Shown: one piece after another, positions 24,389-40,088 of the stretch
Layout: the number at the start of each line of letters is the position of its first letter
How positions within the stretch are numbered: the stretch's first letter is position 1
Origin: Taiwanofungus camphoratus
Taxonomy: Eukaryota > Basidiomycota > Agaricomycetes > Polyporales > Taiwanofungaceae
Direction of reading: 5' to 3'
DNA length: 64,000 nt
Assembly: GCA_003999685.1 (NCBI GenBank)
Contig: CP021220.1
Coordinates: forward strand, 4,030,001 to 4,094,000
The notes under the pieces: generated by a model
What the model was told of the DNA's origin: nothing
Databases searched by the model: none
Seen by the model: the letters and a program-made list of their open reading frames with translations, nothing else
Position numbers and translations under genes: made by a program

Positions 24389-25669
24389 TCACTGTCCCCC
24401 AAGACCGCATAGAGCAAGGGCAGCATCCATGACGTCGTCCTCATGCAGATTTCTCACCTCATCCACGTCTTTTGTTCTGACTTTCCCAATTCCAACACCC
24501 AGTTTCCGTCCGATCTTTACCGGCACGTTCTCCTTCTCAGCAGCATCCTCGGCTCCGCTCTGCCGTCTCATATTCCGCATAGCAGCACCCGTTCTGAGAC
24601 TTTGACCGCTCTTCGGTGTTACCGCCTCATGCTCGCCCTCGTCTTCCGTGTCTCCGCCCAAGTCCAGCACTAGCGCGCTTTCATCCGCTTTTCCGTCAGT
24701 CTCCACGCGGCCCTCAACACGCGCAGCAGCACAGGCCCACTCGAGCGTGCGCATCCGTTTCATGCGTGCGCGCCCGAAGTCGAGCAGAGCACGCTCCGCG
24801 TGCGGGCTCGGTGGCGGCGCAAGTGGGGAAGAAGGCATGCTTTCCCAGAGTGCAGGCGCATGGGCACGTGGGGGGGTCTGCGGTGCAGGGTACGAGACGG
24901 TGCGTCGGCGTGGCGGCGTGAAAGGAACAGGGCGCTCGGCGCGCGCGGCAATGTGATCAAGCGAGGGCCGGCGGATCGGGGTCAATGGCATAGTGCGTTG
25001 CCGACGAAGAGACCGCCGGGGAGACATGGAAGCCACGGTAGCCGTAGCTACTGTGGATGTTGTAGCCGAGGCGGACAGAGCAAGCGGAGTAGTGTGTATA
25101 GTGCGAGTGGTATCCCCAGAGGGCGCGGAAGTAAAAAGTGAACTGTTGGTGACCACCGTACGGTTCGTTGCGTTGTGGAATGTAGCACGTCCGCGACGTT
25201 CGGTTTGACGCTTGTTCTGAAACCAGATGGTTACTGAACGGATTTCCCTGCAGAAATAGACACTACATCAGCTCGACAGAACCCGTAATCAAGAAATCTT
25301 TAGGCAGGAAAACCCATGGACAATAGATAACAGGTGGTCATAGAAGGTTATTGAAGATGCCCATCTGTGTTGGATGTACAGCAGAGTAGGTTCAAGACAA
25401 AGGGAAATAAACACATACATATCCCCCCCCTTGGCTAGGGCGTCGCGTTGCTCTCGCGAAGGATGTGATGTCTGGTGATAGAGGTGCTCTAACATCATAA
25501 GCTGGACATTCGTGAACCTCTTGCGCGTTCGTCTCTCTGCTTTGTCGGCGACATCTGCGTTCACACCGCTAGTGATCGACTCGAGGCTGGCGTCGGTATC
25601 GACCGACGCGATGCTGGATGTTGAGGAAGTGCGAGAGAGCTGAGGGGCCGGAGACACTGGGATGGGCAT
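24389..25669 (-). CDS. Homeodomain transcription factor
   Basis: Two exons, 25669-25419 and 25247-24389, give 369 residues. Residues about 45-110 form a homeodomain split by the intron: RRTRKRFTNVQLMMLEHLYH ... SREQRDALAKGGDM | EIRSVTIWFQNKRQTERRG, with the invariant WFQN-R/K core of helix 3. The rest is Ser/Thr/Pro-rich with basic SPRR and TPIRRP patches, which look like phosphorylation sites. The domain resembles fungal Yox1/Yhp1-like homeodomains rather than mating-type HD1/HD2, which would show a TALE insertion or a longer N-terminal specificity region. Targets are unknown. A MITE sits 230 bp upstream of its ATG. Confidence 0.85.
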
Positions 25670-25898
25670 ACTTGCAGTTCACGAGGGGGGCAGAGAAGGA
25701 AGGAAATGCGTAGCCCCGCGTATTTAACCGGGCGCGGCACGCATACGTACAAGAACGCGTACAGTACACAAGCCGTGATGAACGCGGTCGCGCACCGCGT
25801 TGGTCACGAGCAAACGCGTCGCGTCTGGTTCACCTGACCGTACCATAGCATGGTGTTTGCCGGATTCCACGGCATATTGCGAGCCTGCGGGACCAGTA

Positions 25899-26264
25899 CT
25901 ATGCCTAACCATGTATTCGGCACCCCCCCCCAAGTCGGCACCCTCATGATTCTCGCATTCACTACACTCAATTTTCTTCACTCTTTTTATGTACATATAT
26001 TTTCACATTCCTGCTCTCATTTCGAGCTTGAACGACGGTAAGAGGTGGAGTGGTTGAGGTGTCCCCTTTTCTCGGGCTACAGCAGGTGCTGTCACGCCTT
26101 GGAATCACGCCAGCGGAGTACGCTGTTGACGACAAGGTCCGACCATCTCCGTCTACCTGTCCTGCTCTGAGCTTCAGCTGCCTGTGAAATGTGCACTCAC
26201 ATGATCTGTGACAGCCCCGTTACTGCCGACTTGGGAGGGGTGCCGAATACGTGGTTAGGCATAG
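25899..26264. mobile_element. MITE with about 43-bp terminal inverted repeats and TA target duplication
   Basis: The left arm begins CTATGCCTAACCATGTATTC, and the right arm ends GAATACGTGGTTAGGCATAG. The inverted match continues inward through GGCACCCC...AAGTCGGCA and TGCCGACTT...GGGGTGCC, about 43 bp with few mismatches. Each end is flanked by TA (25897-25898 and 26265-26266). The 366-bp element has no coding capacity. TA target duplication and long TIRs fit a non-autonomous Tc1/mariner-type element. A shorter relative lies at 16837-16979. Confidence 0.8.
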
Positions 26265-26790
26265 TATTGAAATATCCCAAGGAGAGTCCGCGATAAGCCA
26301 TTCTCAAATACTGGGTCTATTCTCAAAACGCGATAGTATAGATCATAATGGTTTTGATAAAGTTTCCTCCAAAGTCACTAGACCTCCGATCGGTAAGTCG
26401 ACGTTTCTGCAAAAGTTGGATCCCCATTCATATTCATACCTTGTAAGTTTCATCGTTCCTATAATCCCGCCCTGGCGTCTATGTTTGTGCCATCATCAAA
26501 CTTAGCCAGATTCATGTGTTGTCGCAAGGCTGTGATTCAGTGCAAAAGCAAGTGAGCGTCCGCATGAACCGTATTTTCCTGCAACATTGCATCAAAATAT
26601 GCCCGGTGGGTTCCTGCTCTCCCTCTGTGCACTCTATTCATCATAGTTTTCCTGCTTAAAATAAGATCTAGTTCTGGTTCAACAGACTGCCCTGGATCAT
26701 TTTATTAAAGTTCTCTTTGAGCGGTAAGCCCCCGACGATCCATGATCATTGTGCTCGTAACAGGCTCACAAGGTATCAAACTAATTTCAG

Positions 26791-27048
26791 TGGATGCAAA
26801 TTACCAACACCGCCAACGGAAAAAGCCAGTACGGCAAGGCCCGTGACGAATGCGAGGGGTGTGGCCAATATGATATCGGTAAGTATTACACAAATCATTT
26901 CCCCCCAGACAGAAGAGAAATTGAGGTCCATATAACACTCATAGATTTGAGCCCCTCCCTATTTGAGTCGCTCGGCGCCGACCTCTCTGTGGGTGTTCTT
27001 CAAGTCGAATGGCACTTCGAGAACAAGGACTTCCAACCTCCGAACTAA
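26791..27048 (+). pseudogene. Orphan exon pair of an RlpA/expansin-like double-psi beta-barrel gene
   Basis: Exons 26791-26878 and 26945-27048 join in phase to give WMQITNTANGKSQYGKARD, ECEGCGQYDID, LSPSLFESLGADLSVGVLQV and EWHFENKDFQPPN-stop. ITNTANGK, the D-x-C-x-GC motif and DLSPSLF...L are typical of fungal secreted RlpA-like (barwin/expansin-related) proteins. The expected upstream exons (signal peptide, T-x-Y...GACG block) are not found in the preceding 500 bp. It is therefore either a truncated gene fragment or has a very diverged 5' end. Confidence 0.55.
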
Positions 27049-28113
27049 TCAGCTTCGCCAAGGCCATCGACTTGCAAAGCGATGAGATGCTAATTTTTTT
27101 CAATGATACAGATTTGATTCTGAACTTCTGAATTGGTCTACTTCAAAAATAGGAGACAGGATAGAATCAGTTAAATATGTACCCAAGCAGAATAATTATT
27201 ACTGGTCTCAAGTCTTGAAATTCGTCTGTCGGAAAGCAGAAAATTCGTGGAAGCGGCAGCGATCGAACCTCAATGTACTGCATGTATAAAGTCCAATCAC
27301 CAAGTCTTGTGCACTTGCGACCGACTGTAAAGTCACGTCAAGTTGAGCTTCTGCAGAACCTTGATTGTACCGTGTTCACATTTGAGCACGGCTTATGCAA
27401 TTATTGATACGTTACTGACTGCATTGAACGCAACTTAAATCATGATCACCGAAGAATCAACTTCTTTATCCGGTCCTCAGGAGCAATTGCCTATACACTG
27501 TTCGCTATATCGACTTCATGGAGGGTGACTGGTATCGAGAGCTATGTGCATCACTTCCAGGGTATAGGCTCTAATTTGCCGAAATCGTTCAAAGTCAAGT
27601 AGTTTGTCTGAGCGTTCAAGGGTCGAGCTCCTTCCAAAAATGTCTGGCTTGAACCTGGACGCAGGTAAAGATCGAGCAGAAATGGTTACTGTATCATCCT
27701 GCACAAGTTCCAAGTACGGATACGAAATAAGTAAAAGAGCAAATACATAGAGATCATCCATAACTGGGTGTGGGACAAGTTCTATGCCGAGAGCGCCAAA
27801 TTAACAGAATGGAAGCGCACATGATACCGAAGTCCCTCAATTCGATTGGAATAATCTCACCCTTGTTGACGCTGTGTCGGATCGGGGAAGTTAGTTGTCA
27901 AACAAATTGAATGGTACCATGAGGTGTGCATTATTCGTGAATGCATATTTATATAATGGCCTTATTGTCGCTTTCCATTCCCAGATTGTATCCCTCTCTG
28001 CAGTATGGCATTCGCATGTTACCGCATTTATGATTCTGAGTCGAGATGGACATGTCATCCACTGTGATACCTCTGCATAACACACCACTAATTCTCTTTC
28101 ACGTTGATTCAGC
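27049..28113. other. Gene-poor intergenic stretch
   Basis: AT-richer, without supported genes. A minus-strand frame at 27516-27761 has some protein-like composition but no identifiable family or splice partners. Confidence 0.45.
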
Positions 28114-28572
28114 CTACAACCCCTTCTTCGGCCCAAACGAGCCTTTATTTTTCATCGCTTCCTCGTCTTCTCGTTGTAACTCGGCATCTACCTGCGCACC
28201 TCTTGACGGCTGGTGTCCATGCTTCTGCGCAGGCTCAAGAGGATCGGTTACAGCGTTGGCATTGTCGCGCTCAACGGACTCCCTCTCCATCTTCTTCTCC
28301 TGTTCGTAAGGGTTCGGTTGTCGCTGCAAGGCCAAATTAGAAGACAATCGAATGGTCATTACAAGGACACTTACTCCAAGTCAAAGAGATTGTGAGCATT
28401 CCTTTGTCCAGCTTCGAAAGGCGCTGGGGCTTCATCGCCTCTCGGTCTAATGATATCAGTGTGTGTAACCGAATGGGATTCTTAATTTCGACTGAATAAA
28501 ACAGTACCTTTGGTCCCCGTCGTTGTATACTTGGGGGTTACCAACTTTTGATTGCATAGCTCCTGATGACAT
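28114..28572 (-). CDS. Small hydrophilic protein with an unresolved frame break
   Basis: Exons 28572-28508 and 28446-28375 encode MSSGAMQSKVGNPQVYNDGD, QRPRGDEAPAPFEAGQRNAH, NLFDL. Exon 28323-28114 is a convincing coding stretch in one frame: RQPNPYEQEKKMERESVERD ... HQPSRGAQVDAELQREDEEA ... GSFGPKKGL-stop. Both introns have good GT-AG ends, but joining exon 2 to exon 3 leaves a one-base phase mismatch. Canonical splicing runs into a short basic tail and an early stop instead. Either one base is missing at the exon 3 boundary (a genuine mutation or an assembly indel), or a non-standard splice site is used. The product would be about 115 residues, charged, without membrane or signal segments. 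No family named. Confidence 0.5.
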
Positions 28573-29479
28573 GATTACAACGTTGTATGCAAGAGGTGTA
28601 GGGTGATGGTGGAAGACATCGTCTAAGGTGTGCAGCCTTTATAAGCCTGCAAAAAGGATATTCGACGTCAGTAAGAGCGGGCCATGACGTCAGCCGAAGA
28701 GACGGGAGTAGATGGGGTTAGGGCTAGCCGGGGATGGACAATGTTCCTGTAGTGCTTTCGTCTCGCAAACATAGTGAGAATTGTTTATATATGCTATGCT
28801 AGTGCCGACAATGAAATTTGGAAGGGAGCGTTTTGTTGATGACGATGAACTTAGGAAAAAGGGACAGGATGGATTATCGCTATAAGAAGCGCAAGCGAAG
28901 GTTACCAATTTCCTGACAGACGTATATGGATCGTAAGCCAAAAAATACATGGAAATCAATCCTTGCCGCATGTGCAATACGATGCATGGCCTCAGAAACG
29001 CCTTCCTGAGTACTTCGACATGTGCATGAGCGCCAATGACTCTCCGCTTGAAGCGCCCGTCAGAGAGTGGGATGTTACCCAGAACAACCTAGACATTGTC
29101 TCTCCCACCGACTTGGGCGAAATATGATGAGAGAATCAGCCAAAGAGACCGTATCTATATTTTAGATGAGAAACCAGTCACAAAAATTGCATCAAAGCGA
29201 GAAAAGTGGCGAGGACTTCGGCCAAAGTTCCAACTGACCCCTCCGCGCGCAAGTCGCGTCAGGCCACAAGGTTTGGATGCTTTGACTGACGGAACTTTCA
29301 ATCGTGGGAATTGAGGAATCGGACCTTCAACAACGGGCCAAGAGTGGTCGTGAGGCCCCACACCGCCCCCATCGCCCCTTCGTCGTCAACGCCCATCACC
29401 GTCGCGCGTCCGCACATCAAGCCCGCCTTGCTTCACAGCATCCATCCACAACTTACATCCAACCCATCGTTAAATTGCC
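28573..29479. other. Intergenic upstream of histone H3
   Basis: No gene seen. The last 150 bp before the H3 ATG are CA/CC-rich, typical of highly expressed basidiomycete promoters. Confidence 0.45.
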
Positions 29480-30230
<751 letters not shown>

Positions 30231-30787
30231 GCTCATTGTTCACCCGCTTCGCCGTTGTCACGCCTGTTCACTATGCTCTAGGTCTTGAGTCATAGCGACT
30301 ATGTACATTACTGTGAATATGTGGCTTTGCCGTTGAATGTGTAGGCTCGAGGTTTCGCCGAATAACTATGTGTATGACCCCCTTGGTATAATTTGATTTA
30401 TTGTACTTTTTTGGGCCTAGTTTGATATATGCGCCCTTCTAACGGGAGTTCGAACCCAAGGTACTGTCTACCTTTGTGAGAGCATCCACAAGTGTGGGGA
30501 CCCCGACACTCGTTTCCTACATCCGCTGTCGCAGTCTGTCCATAAGTGCTCATGATTAAATTTCAATCATCCATGCTAATTTGCGCACATCACTGTATAC
30601 ATAGTTTCAGCACGCTTAGAAGTCAGATATCCTCACTCCGTTCGGCAAACTGGGATGTTACCCAGTCGGCGCAAGAACTCCGTAGGTTTAGTCACAGAAC
30701 TTAATTGACTGAATCACCATACATTGAAAGACCACGAATTTGTGGCTATTATTGAGAGAATGTGTTTACCGTTCCGGATATAGCGTA
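30231..30787. other. Intergenic between convergent genes
   Basis: 3' flanks of histone H3 and the RRT8-like gene. A GTTCGAACCC string at 30455-30464 resembles a tRNA B box, but no cloverleaf can be folded around it. Confidence 0.45.
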
Positions 30788-32245
30788 TCATTCCCTGATT
30801 AATGCCGGGCTTTCACCTGCTCCTGCCTTCATCGCGGCGACATAGTGCTGACGTTTTTCCAGATCTGAGGGTAACAAGGCAACAGATATCCATCAGCAAT
30901 GAAGAAATAGGGATGGCCGATGGGAAGACGCCGGGCGTACCATGTGCCCACATGGCCGCGCCAATCTGGTTCGAGACGGAAAATATGAGCCCAACGAGGG
31001 GTATACGCTCGAGAAGCGCAGCGGCGAAGCCGAATGCTGAGATCAAGGCCCACAGACGAAGAACATATGGTGAGCAGACCGCCGGACTCGGGCTTCAGAG
31101 AAAAAAGGAGCACCTCTATAATCCCACTTGCGCTCTTCGACGAAGACCGCAATCTGCCCTGAGGTCATACCCTTGGCTTTGAAGTACTGTGCAGCACAGA
31201 AGCGGAAGTAAGCAGAGTGGTTGGATCATATCGGGCGTGGTGCATTCTCACCGGCTTGTGGAGGTACCTGGCCGTGCCCAACGCTCGGAACCACGCCGAG
31301 ATGAGGATGCCAACGAAGGGGACATAGTCAAATGGCAGCAGTATGACTAGCGTCGGTAGGAGTCCCTCAGCAATTGCAGCCCATGAAGAGTGTGCGGAGA
31401 CATGAACGCGGCGAAAGCGACTTACGCTTGACGGCCATTTTACCGAAACTCTCGCTGGCGAAGGACCCTAGTCCACGACCGGTCACACGAGGCGGCATGT
31501 CCCACTCTTCGACATATGGACGCCAGAAGTCCGAGGGCTTTCCTCGGGACTCAATCGTCTGAGCATACGCACGCGCACGGGCGACGCGAAGGCCATGCGA
31601 AATGAAATAAGTGACGACCGCTGAGACTTGGGTAGAAAGGAAGAACAGCGTTGCGTCTGTTCCAATAGATACAGTTCATCCACTTATTCACGTCCGAGTC
31701 TACGAGACTCTAACAAGAACGATGCAGAGATGGACACACATGTTGGCAAATCGAAGGGCACACGAAAACCGAGAATGGTCTCATTGGAAAGGCCCGTTAC
31801 CCGAGGAGAGCTGAGACATTATCGCATTGAACGCTCAGTCTGAGCCCGTAAATGTTAGTCGGAAGACCCACTTCATGAGGAAGATCTCAATGAAATATCT
31901 TTGAACCTTGAAGGTTGTCGCCGCCTGTATTAATTATTCCTATCAATGCACAAACTCGACAAGGGCTTGTCTCTATTATGAACTGAAGCTTGGACGCACC
32001 CAGACAACACCAACAGTCGCTCCTCTCAGGAGACCATGCTCGCACTTCTTCCAAGCGGGACTATAGAGTGTTTTGTCAGTCAAAAGCCTGTAGACACCAA
32101 CTGCGACGTAGGACGGAGGAAAGTGGAGTCGAGCAGTAGCCCGACGGAGATTGTCAGGAACGTCTTGCGTGTACGGAAGAACTTCCTCGCCCAAGTCACC
32201 TGGAGGCGCGGGATCAGTCGACATAGTCGTCTGAGAACGATACAT
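30788..32245 (-). CDS. EI24/RRT8-like multi-pass membrane protein
   Basis: A phase-consistent model has eight exons: 32245-32000, 31924-31868, 31779-31740, 31656-31433, 31365-31252, 31186-31114, 31036-30941 and 30864-30788 (308 residues). Diagnostic segments are LPTLVILLPFDYVPFVGILI, ALGTARYLHKPYFKAKGMT, FVEERKWDYRAFGFAAALLE and IPLVGLIFSVSNQIGAAMWA followed by HDLEKRQ. These match the fungal Rrt8/Lds family (outer spore wall or lipid-droplet proteins) related to EI24. The region between is GLRVARARAYAQTIESRGKP and DFWRPYVEEWDMPP. Several hydrophobic helices are expected in the ER or lipid-droplet membrane. Two acceptors (AATGAG at 31780 and GCTGAG at 31366) and one donor (GTCAAG at 31432) are weak, so exons 2-5 may be off by some residues. 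Confidence 0.75.
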
Positions 32246-32444
32246 GTGTCATTGACCTCGAATACGCGATAAATAATACGAACAATCGCGGCGGAATCTC
32301 CATGCAAATATCGTACACATCCATCATTACAATATTTTACGGTATGTCTACTATCATGCACAAACCAAGTATGATATACAGCCTGTCAAAATGACGAGAC
32401 GATGCCTCCGATGAGTTCAGAAACCATTTGAGCTCTCATAGACA

Positions 32445-37033
<4,589 letters not shown>

Positions 37034-37702
37034 GGGTACCTCAAGGTTCTGCAGACAACAATAAGCTCGTAACAAAGCGGAACAGACATTGAACAACATA
37101 CGCTCATCTTCAGGTGAGTACGTGGGTGTTCTGAATACAGAGATGAGACGCGACTCGCGATTCCTCGCAAGCATTTGGTGCCACTTACCAAACTTGGGTA
37201 TAACGCAGCAGTGCTTATTACCTAATCAATAATTTTCGTAACTTTGTGCTGCTCAAGCTCTACATGGCCACAATTTTTTTTGTCAGAAATTCAGGTTCCC
37301 ATATGATATGCCTTTATTTGTATCAGTCCTCGGAATGTGCAACTCTGCCAAGCTATAGCATATTCTGGATCATTTGACTTGGAAGCTTTGTCCTTACGCC
37401 AAACTGCTCAGCTGCTCTTACATGTTCGTGGTCATGCCTACCCGTACTGCCTACTGCTATCCCTTTGGCCACTGTGTTCTGAGTGCCCTTTTGTGTCAGG
37501 ACGCCACTCAAGGAGCCACATCCGTCCGCTTTGGTGCTCGACCCGTCAGGGACCGCGCGGCTTTAGCTTGCTGTCCAGATTGGGTAGAGCAAGTGATGTG
37601 TGGCCTGGGATTCTGCACTATAAAACCGTGTTTCTGGATTGTCCTTGCGTGTATTGTCTAGTTTATACCTTCGTTTAGTGCCACTCTCAATTATCTGGTA
37701 TC
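37034..37702. other. Divergent intergenic region
   Basis: Upstream of ISWI (minus) and of the FHA-like gene (plus). A GTAAGT (37195-37190, minus strand) followed by a pyrimidine-rich acceptor suggests a 5'-UTR intron for ISWI. No gene supported in 37200-37700. Confidence 0.45.
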
Positions 37703-38585
37703 ATGAGCTACATCCCAACCCCACCTCCATCACCTCGACTCTCTAGGCAAGCTGTACCGTCTCGACCCCCCGATCATAGTGGGGACACTGTGCAGACACT
37801 GCCAGCCATGTCTATTTCAAGTAGTAACTCAAGCTCGAGCTCGACATCGGTCCCAGGCAGTCACCCGTACTGGGGCTACTTATCGCCGCTGTTTCCCTCC
37901 GTTCCATACCCGAATTTATACTTCTCACGGTCGAAGCGTGTGTACACTGTGGGTGGTCTGAATACGAGGGATATCTATTTCTGCAAACCGGTCATTCGTA
38001 AGTAATGAGGTACTTGCTTAGTGCGGTGTGAATGTTTCTTATACTGAACATTGCCCTCTTTGTAGCTAATCATCAATGTACTTTCATTTGGGATGGAACA
38101 GATAATGCAAATGCCGTTCAAGTAACTGCGGTTTATGTCAACGAGCTTTGCACAATTAGTGTATGTAGCCCAATATACCTTTTCTCTGTCGTTGACGCCC
38201 CTTTTCCAGTTCCTCGAGTTCTTATCATCTCTTTGTCTTTAGATCAACCGTATGCGTCTCAGGCTAGGTGAGCCAGTGACACTTCGACATGGAGACTATA
38301 TCAGCTTTACGACAAGTTTTCTCTTGGATGAAGACGATGATTTACGTAAGTAATACTTGCTTCATCGCCTGCCTAGTCTTGCTCATTTGGACCATTGCTC
38401 CGTGATTAGGCTTCGTGTGGCTCCAACATACCAAAGAAGGTCAGCTGCCTTGGGATGGCACACTCAATGACCCCAGTGTTCTGAGTCGGGATTCTGAGTA
38501 TTTGACGTGGAACTACGACTACGCCGACGATCACGAATTTGACGAAGAGCCGTGGGCAGATGAGTACACTTCAAGCCGATACTAA
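37703..38585 (+). CDS. FHA-like domain protein (degenerate phosphopeptide-binding fold)
   Basis: Four exons (37703-37997, 38066-38160, 38243-38345, 38410-38585) give 222 residues. The N-terminus is Pro/Ser-rich (MSYIPTPPPSPRLS ... SISSSNSSSSSTS). The middle has FHA-type spacing: VYTVGGLNTRDIYF, then PVIPNHQCTFIWDG, then GEPVTLRHGDYISF. The C-terminus is acidic (DYADDHEFDEEPWADEY). In true FHA domains the first turn has G-R, the second S-x-x-H and a later turn N-G. Here R and N-G are missing and only the N-H pair is clear, so phosphothreonine binding is doubtful. Mushroom genomes contain many such short FHA-like genes. No function assigned. Confidence 0.6.
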
Positions 38586-39220
38586 TTTGGCAAGGTGTTG
38601 GCTCGAGCGGAGCGAACATGAGGAATCATCCTGCGATCCATATACACTTGAAGTTTCACGATTCTGTATGTATCACACGGGCGAACAATGCCTTACCCAG
38701 TTCAGTATGAATCTGCCCCATGTAATATCAGGATTTCTGTATGAGCCAGAACCTTCATATACAAAGTTATGGTGACAAGGGGTTGCATGATAGTGCACCG
38801 AACTTTTATCCGACCGGCACCCTTGATGGTACCAAAGAATATAAAGCAAATCACTGTCTGTTATTTATATACTAAGGAGATACATGGTCCAATCGGTGAG
38901 GCCGTAAATTATTGATTGAAATATGGAAAACGTGTCAAAGGGTGTGTTACCGGATTCGTCTTACATGTTCTAATCTCGTTCTCTGATTGGCCAAGAAGCC
39001 AATATCTGAATGGATTCGTGCGCCTAATTTACACATTTCTATCTTGAAATAAGTAAGACTATGTGACCCTCGTCAACTGCCCTATGTCTGCCATGATAGG
39101 ATTTCTGTTCTTCTCGTCACTGCTTAGCGCTATCATGTGTGCACAGAGTGAATCTCCCTCTAAATGCAGTCTCTGAAATGGAAATGGATGACGTTGTGTA
39201 CGTTATGCATATGAATATGA
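38586..39220. other. Intergenic
   Basis: No gene or repeat identified. Confidence 0.45.
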
Positions 39221-39754
39221 GTGCTCCCAATTATTTTATCGATGCCTTTCGGCATCGATGACAGCCCGAACAGAGAAGTACCGCAACATATCCACTCCTG
39301 CAATTGTCTAAGAACCGAAATAACTCCAGGCTTCGAGTTCTTGATCATCAGGCCTCATCAGGTCTGGTCAGAAATCCAGTCTTATCGTTGGTCAAGCTGT
39401 CCTTCGTGTACAGAAACACCTGATCAGTATACAGTGAACCCCGGGCCTCTCGACGTCTTAATCGCCCGAGCTCTTGCACATTATGATGCAGCCTGCTCTC
39501 CGTGGGATGTTCTCGGTCAAGTTGAGAAGAGGGCTCACTTGACCCTGCTACCTCGGTTCGACATTGATATGTTCTTGGACGATTGCGATGTTTTCCGCAC
39601 GCTGTGGCTCTCACGTCAACCTTTCGTAGTCCTGAGCTTATATGTTTTCTCACTGCGGCCATCACCATCAAACAGAGCGCTTCTCGCTCAGCTTAGTGCA
39701 AGAATCGAAGCTCAGGAGTCCTTGTCACTCATCATCATAGCCCATGGCCGATAA
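39221..39754 (+). CDS. Hypothetical protein, single exon
   Basis: An uninterrupted 177-codon frame from ATG to TAA. The product has a Cys-rich patch (HSCNCLR ... SSCPSCTET) and a leucine-rich C-terminal half (PRFDIDMFLDDCDVFRTLWL). There is no signal peptide and no family match that I recognise. A perfect hairpin ATCGATGCC-TTTC-GGCATCGAT lies at its 5' end (39238-39259), within the codons. It could be a real lineage-specific gene or a chance frame; neighbours give no help. Confidence 0.35.
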   Translation: MLPIILSMPFGIDDSPNREVPQHIHSCNCLRTEITPGFEFLIIRPHQVWSEIQSYRWSSCPSCTETPDQYTVNPGPLDVLIARALAHYDAACSPWDVLGQVEKRAHLTLLPRFDIDMFLDDCDVFRTLWLSRQPFVVLSLYVFSLRPSPSNRALLAQLSARIEAQESLSLIIIAHGR

Positions 39755-40088
39755 CCATTCGGATCATTCTTGGAAAAGTCCTATGGTCTTTCTGATATCA
39801 CCTTCTTCTGGAGAGGTCAGAATGACCACGGGTATATATAATAGACTCATAGGTGCTCGATTGGTGTGTCTGAAGACTGAAGCCTCAAGTCGGCTATAAC
39901 TACGCAGAGCACGTACGAAAGGGTTTCTTCAGCTCTTTAGTGCGATAGCAAGCTCCAAGGCTCGAAGTGATTTCACTTGATCAGATTCATTTTTTGGTAT
40001 GTGGGGACTAGCTCATTCCGTCGATAGGCGCTGACCCACTTCATAGCTCTCCATATACTATTTTCATTGTGCTAGCACAATCAGTACC

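Noticed and set aside
27240-27310. GGTTCGATC string on the minus strand resembling a tRNA T-loop
   Set aside because: No T-stem, acceptor stem or A box can be formed; not a tRNA.
27516-27761. Minus-strand 81-codon frame with protein-like composition
   Set aside because: No family signature, no ATG context or splice partners, and it lies in a gene-poor stretch.
30450-30475. GTTCGAACCC resembling a Pol III B box
   Set aside because: No cloverleaf and no A box upstream.
39238-39259. Perfect 9-bp stem hairpin with TTTC loop
   Set aside because: Isolated, not followed by a T-run or paired with another feature; no role can be supported.
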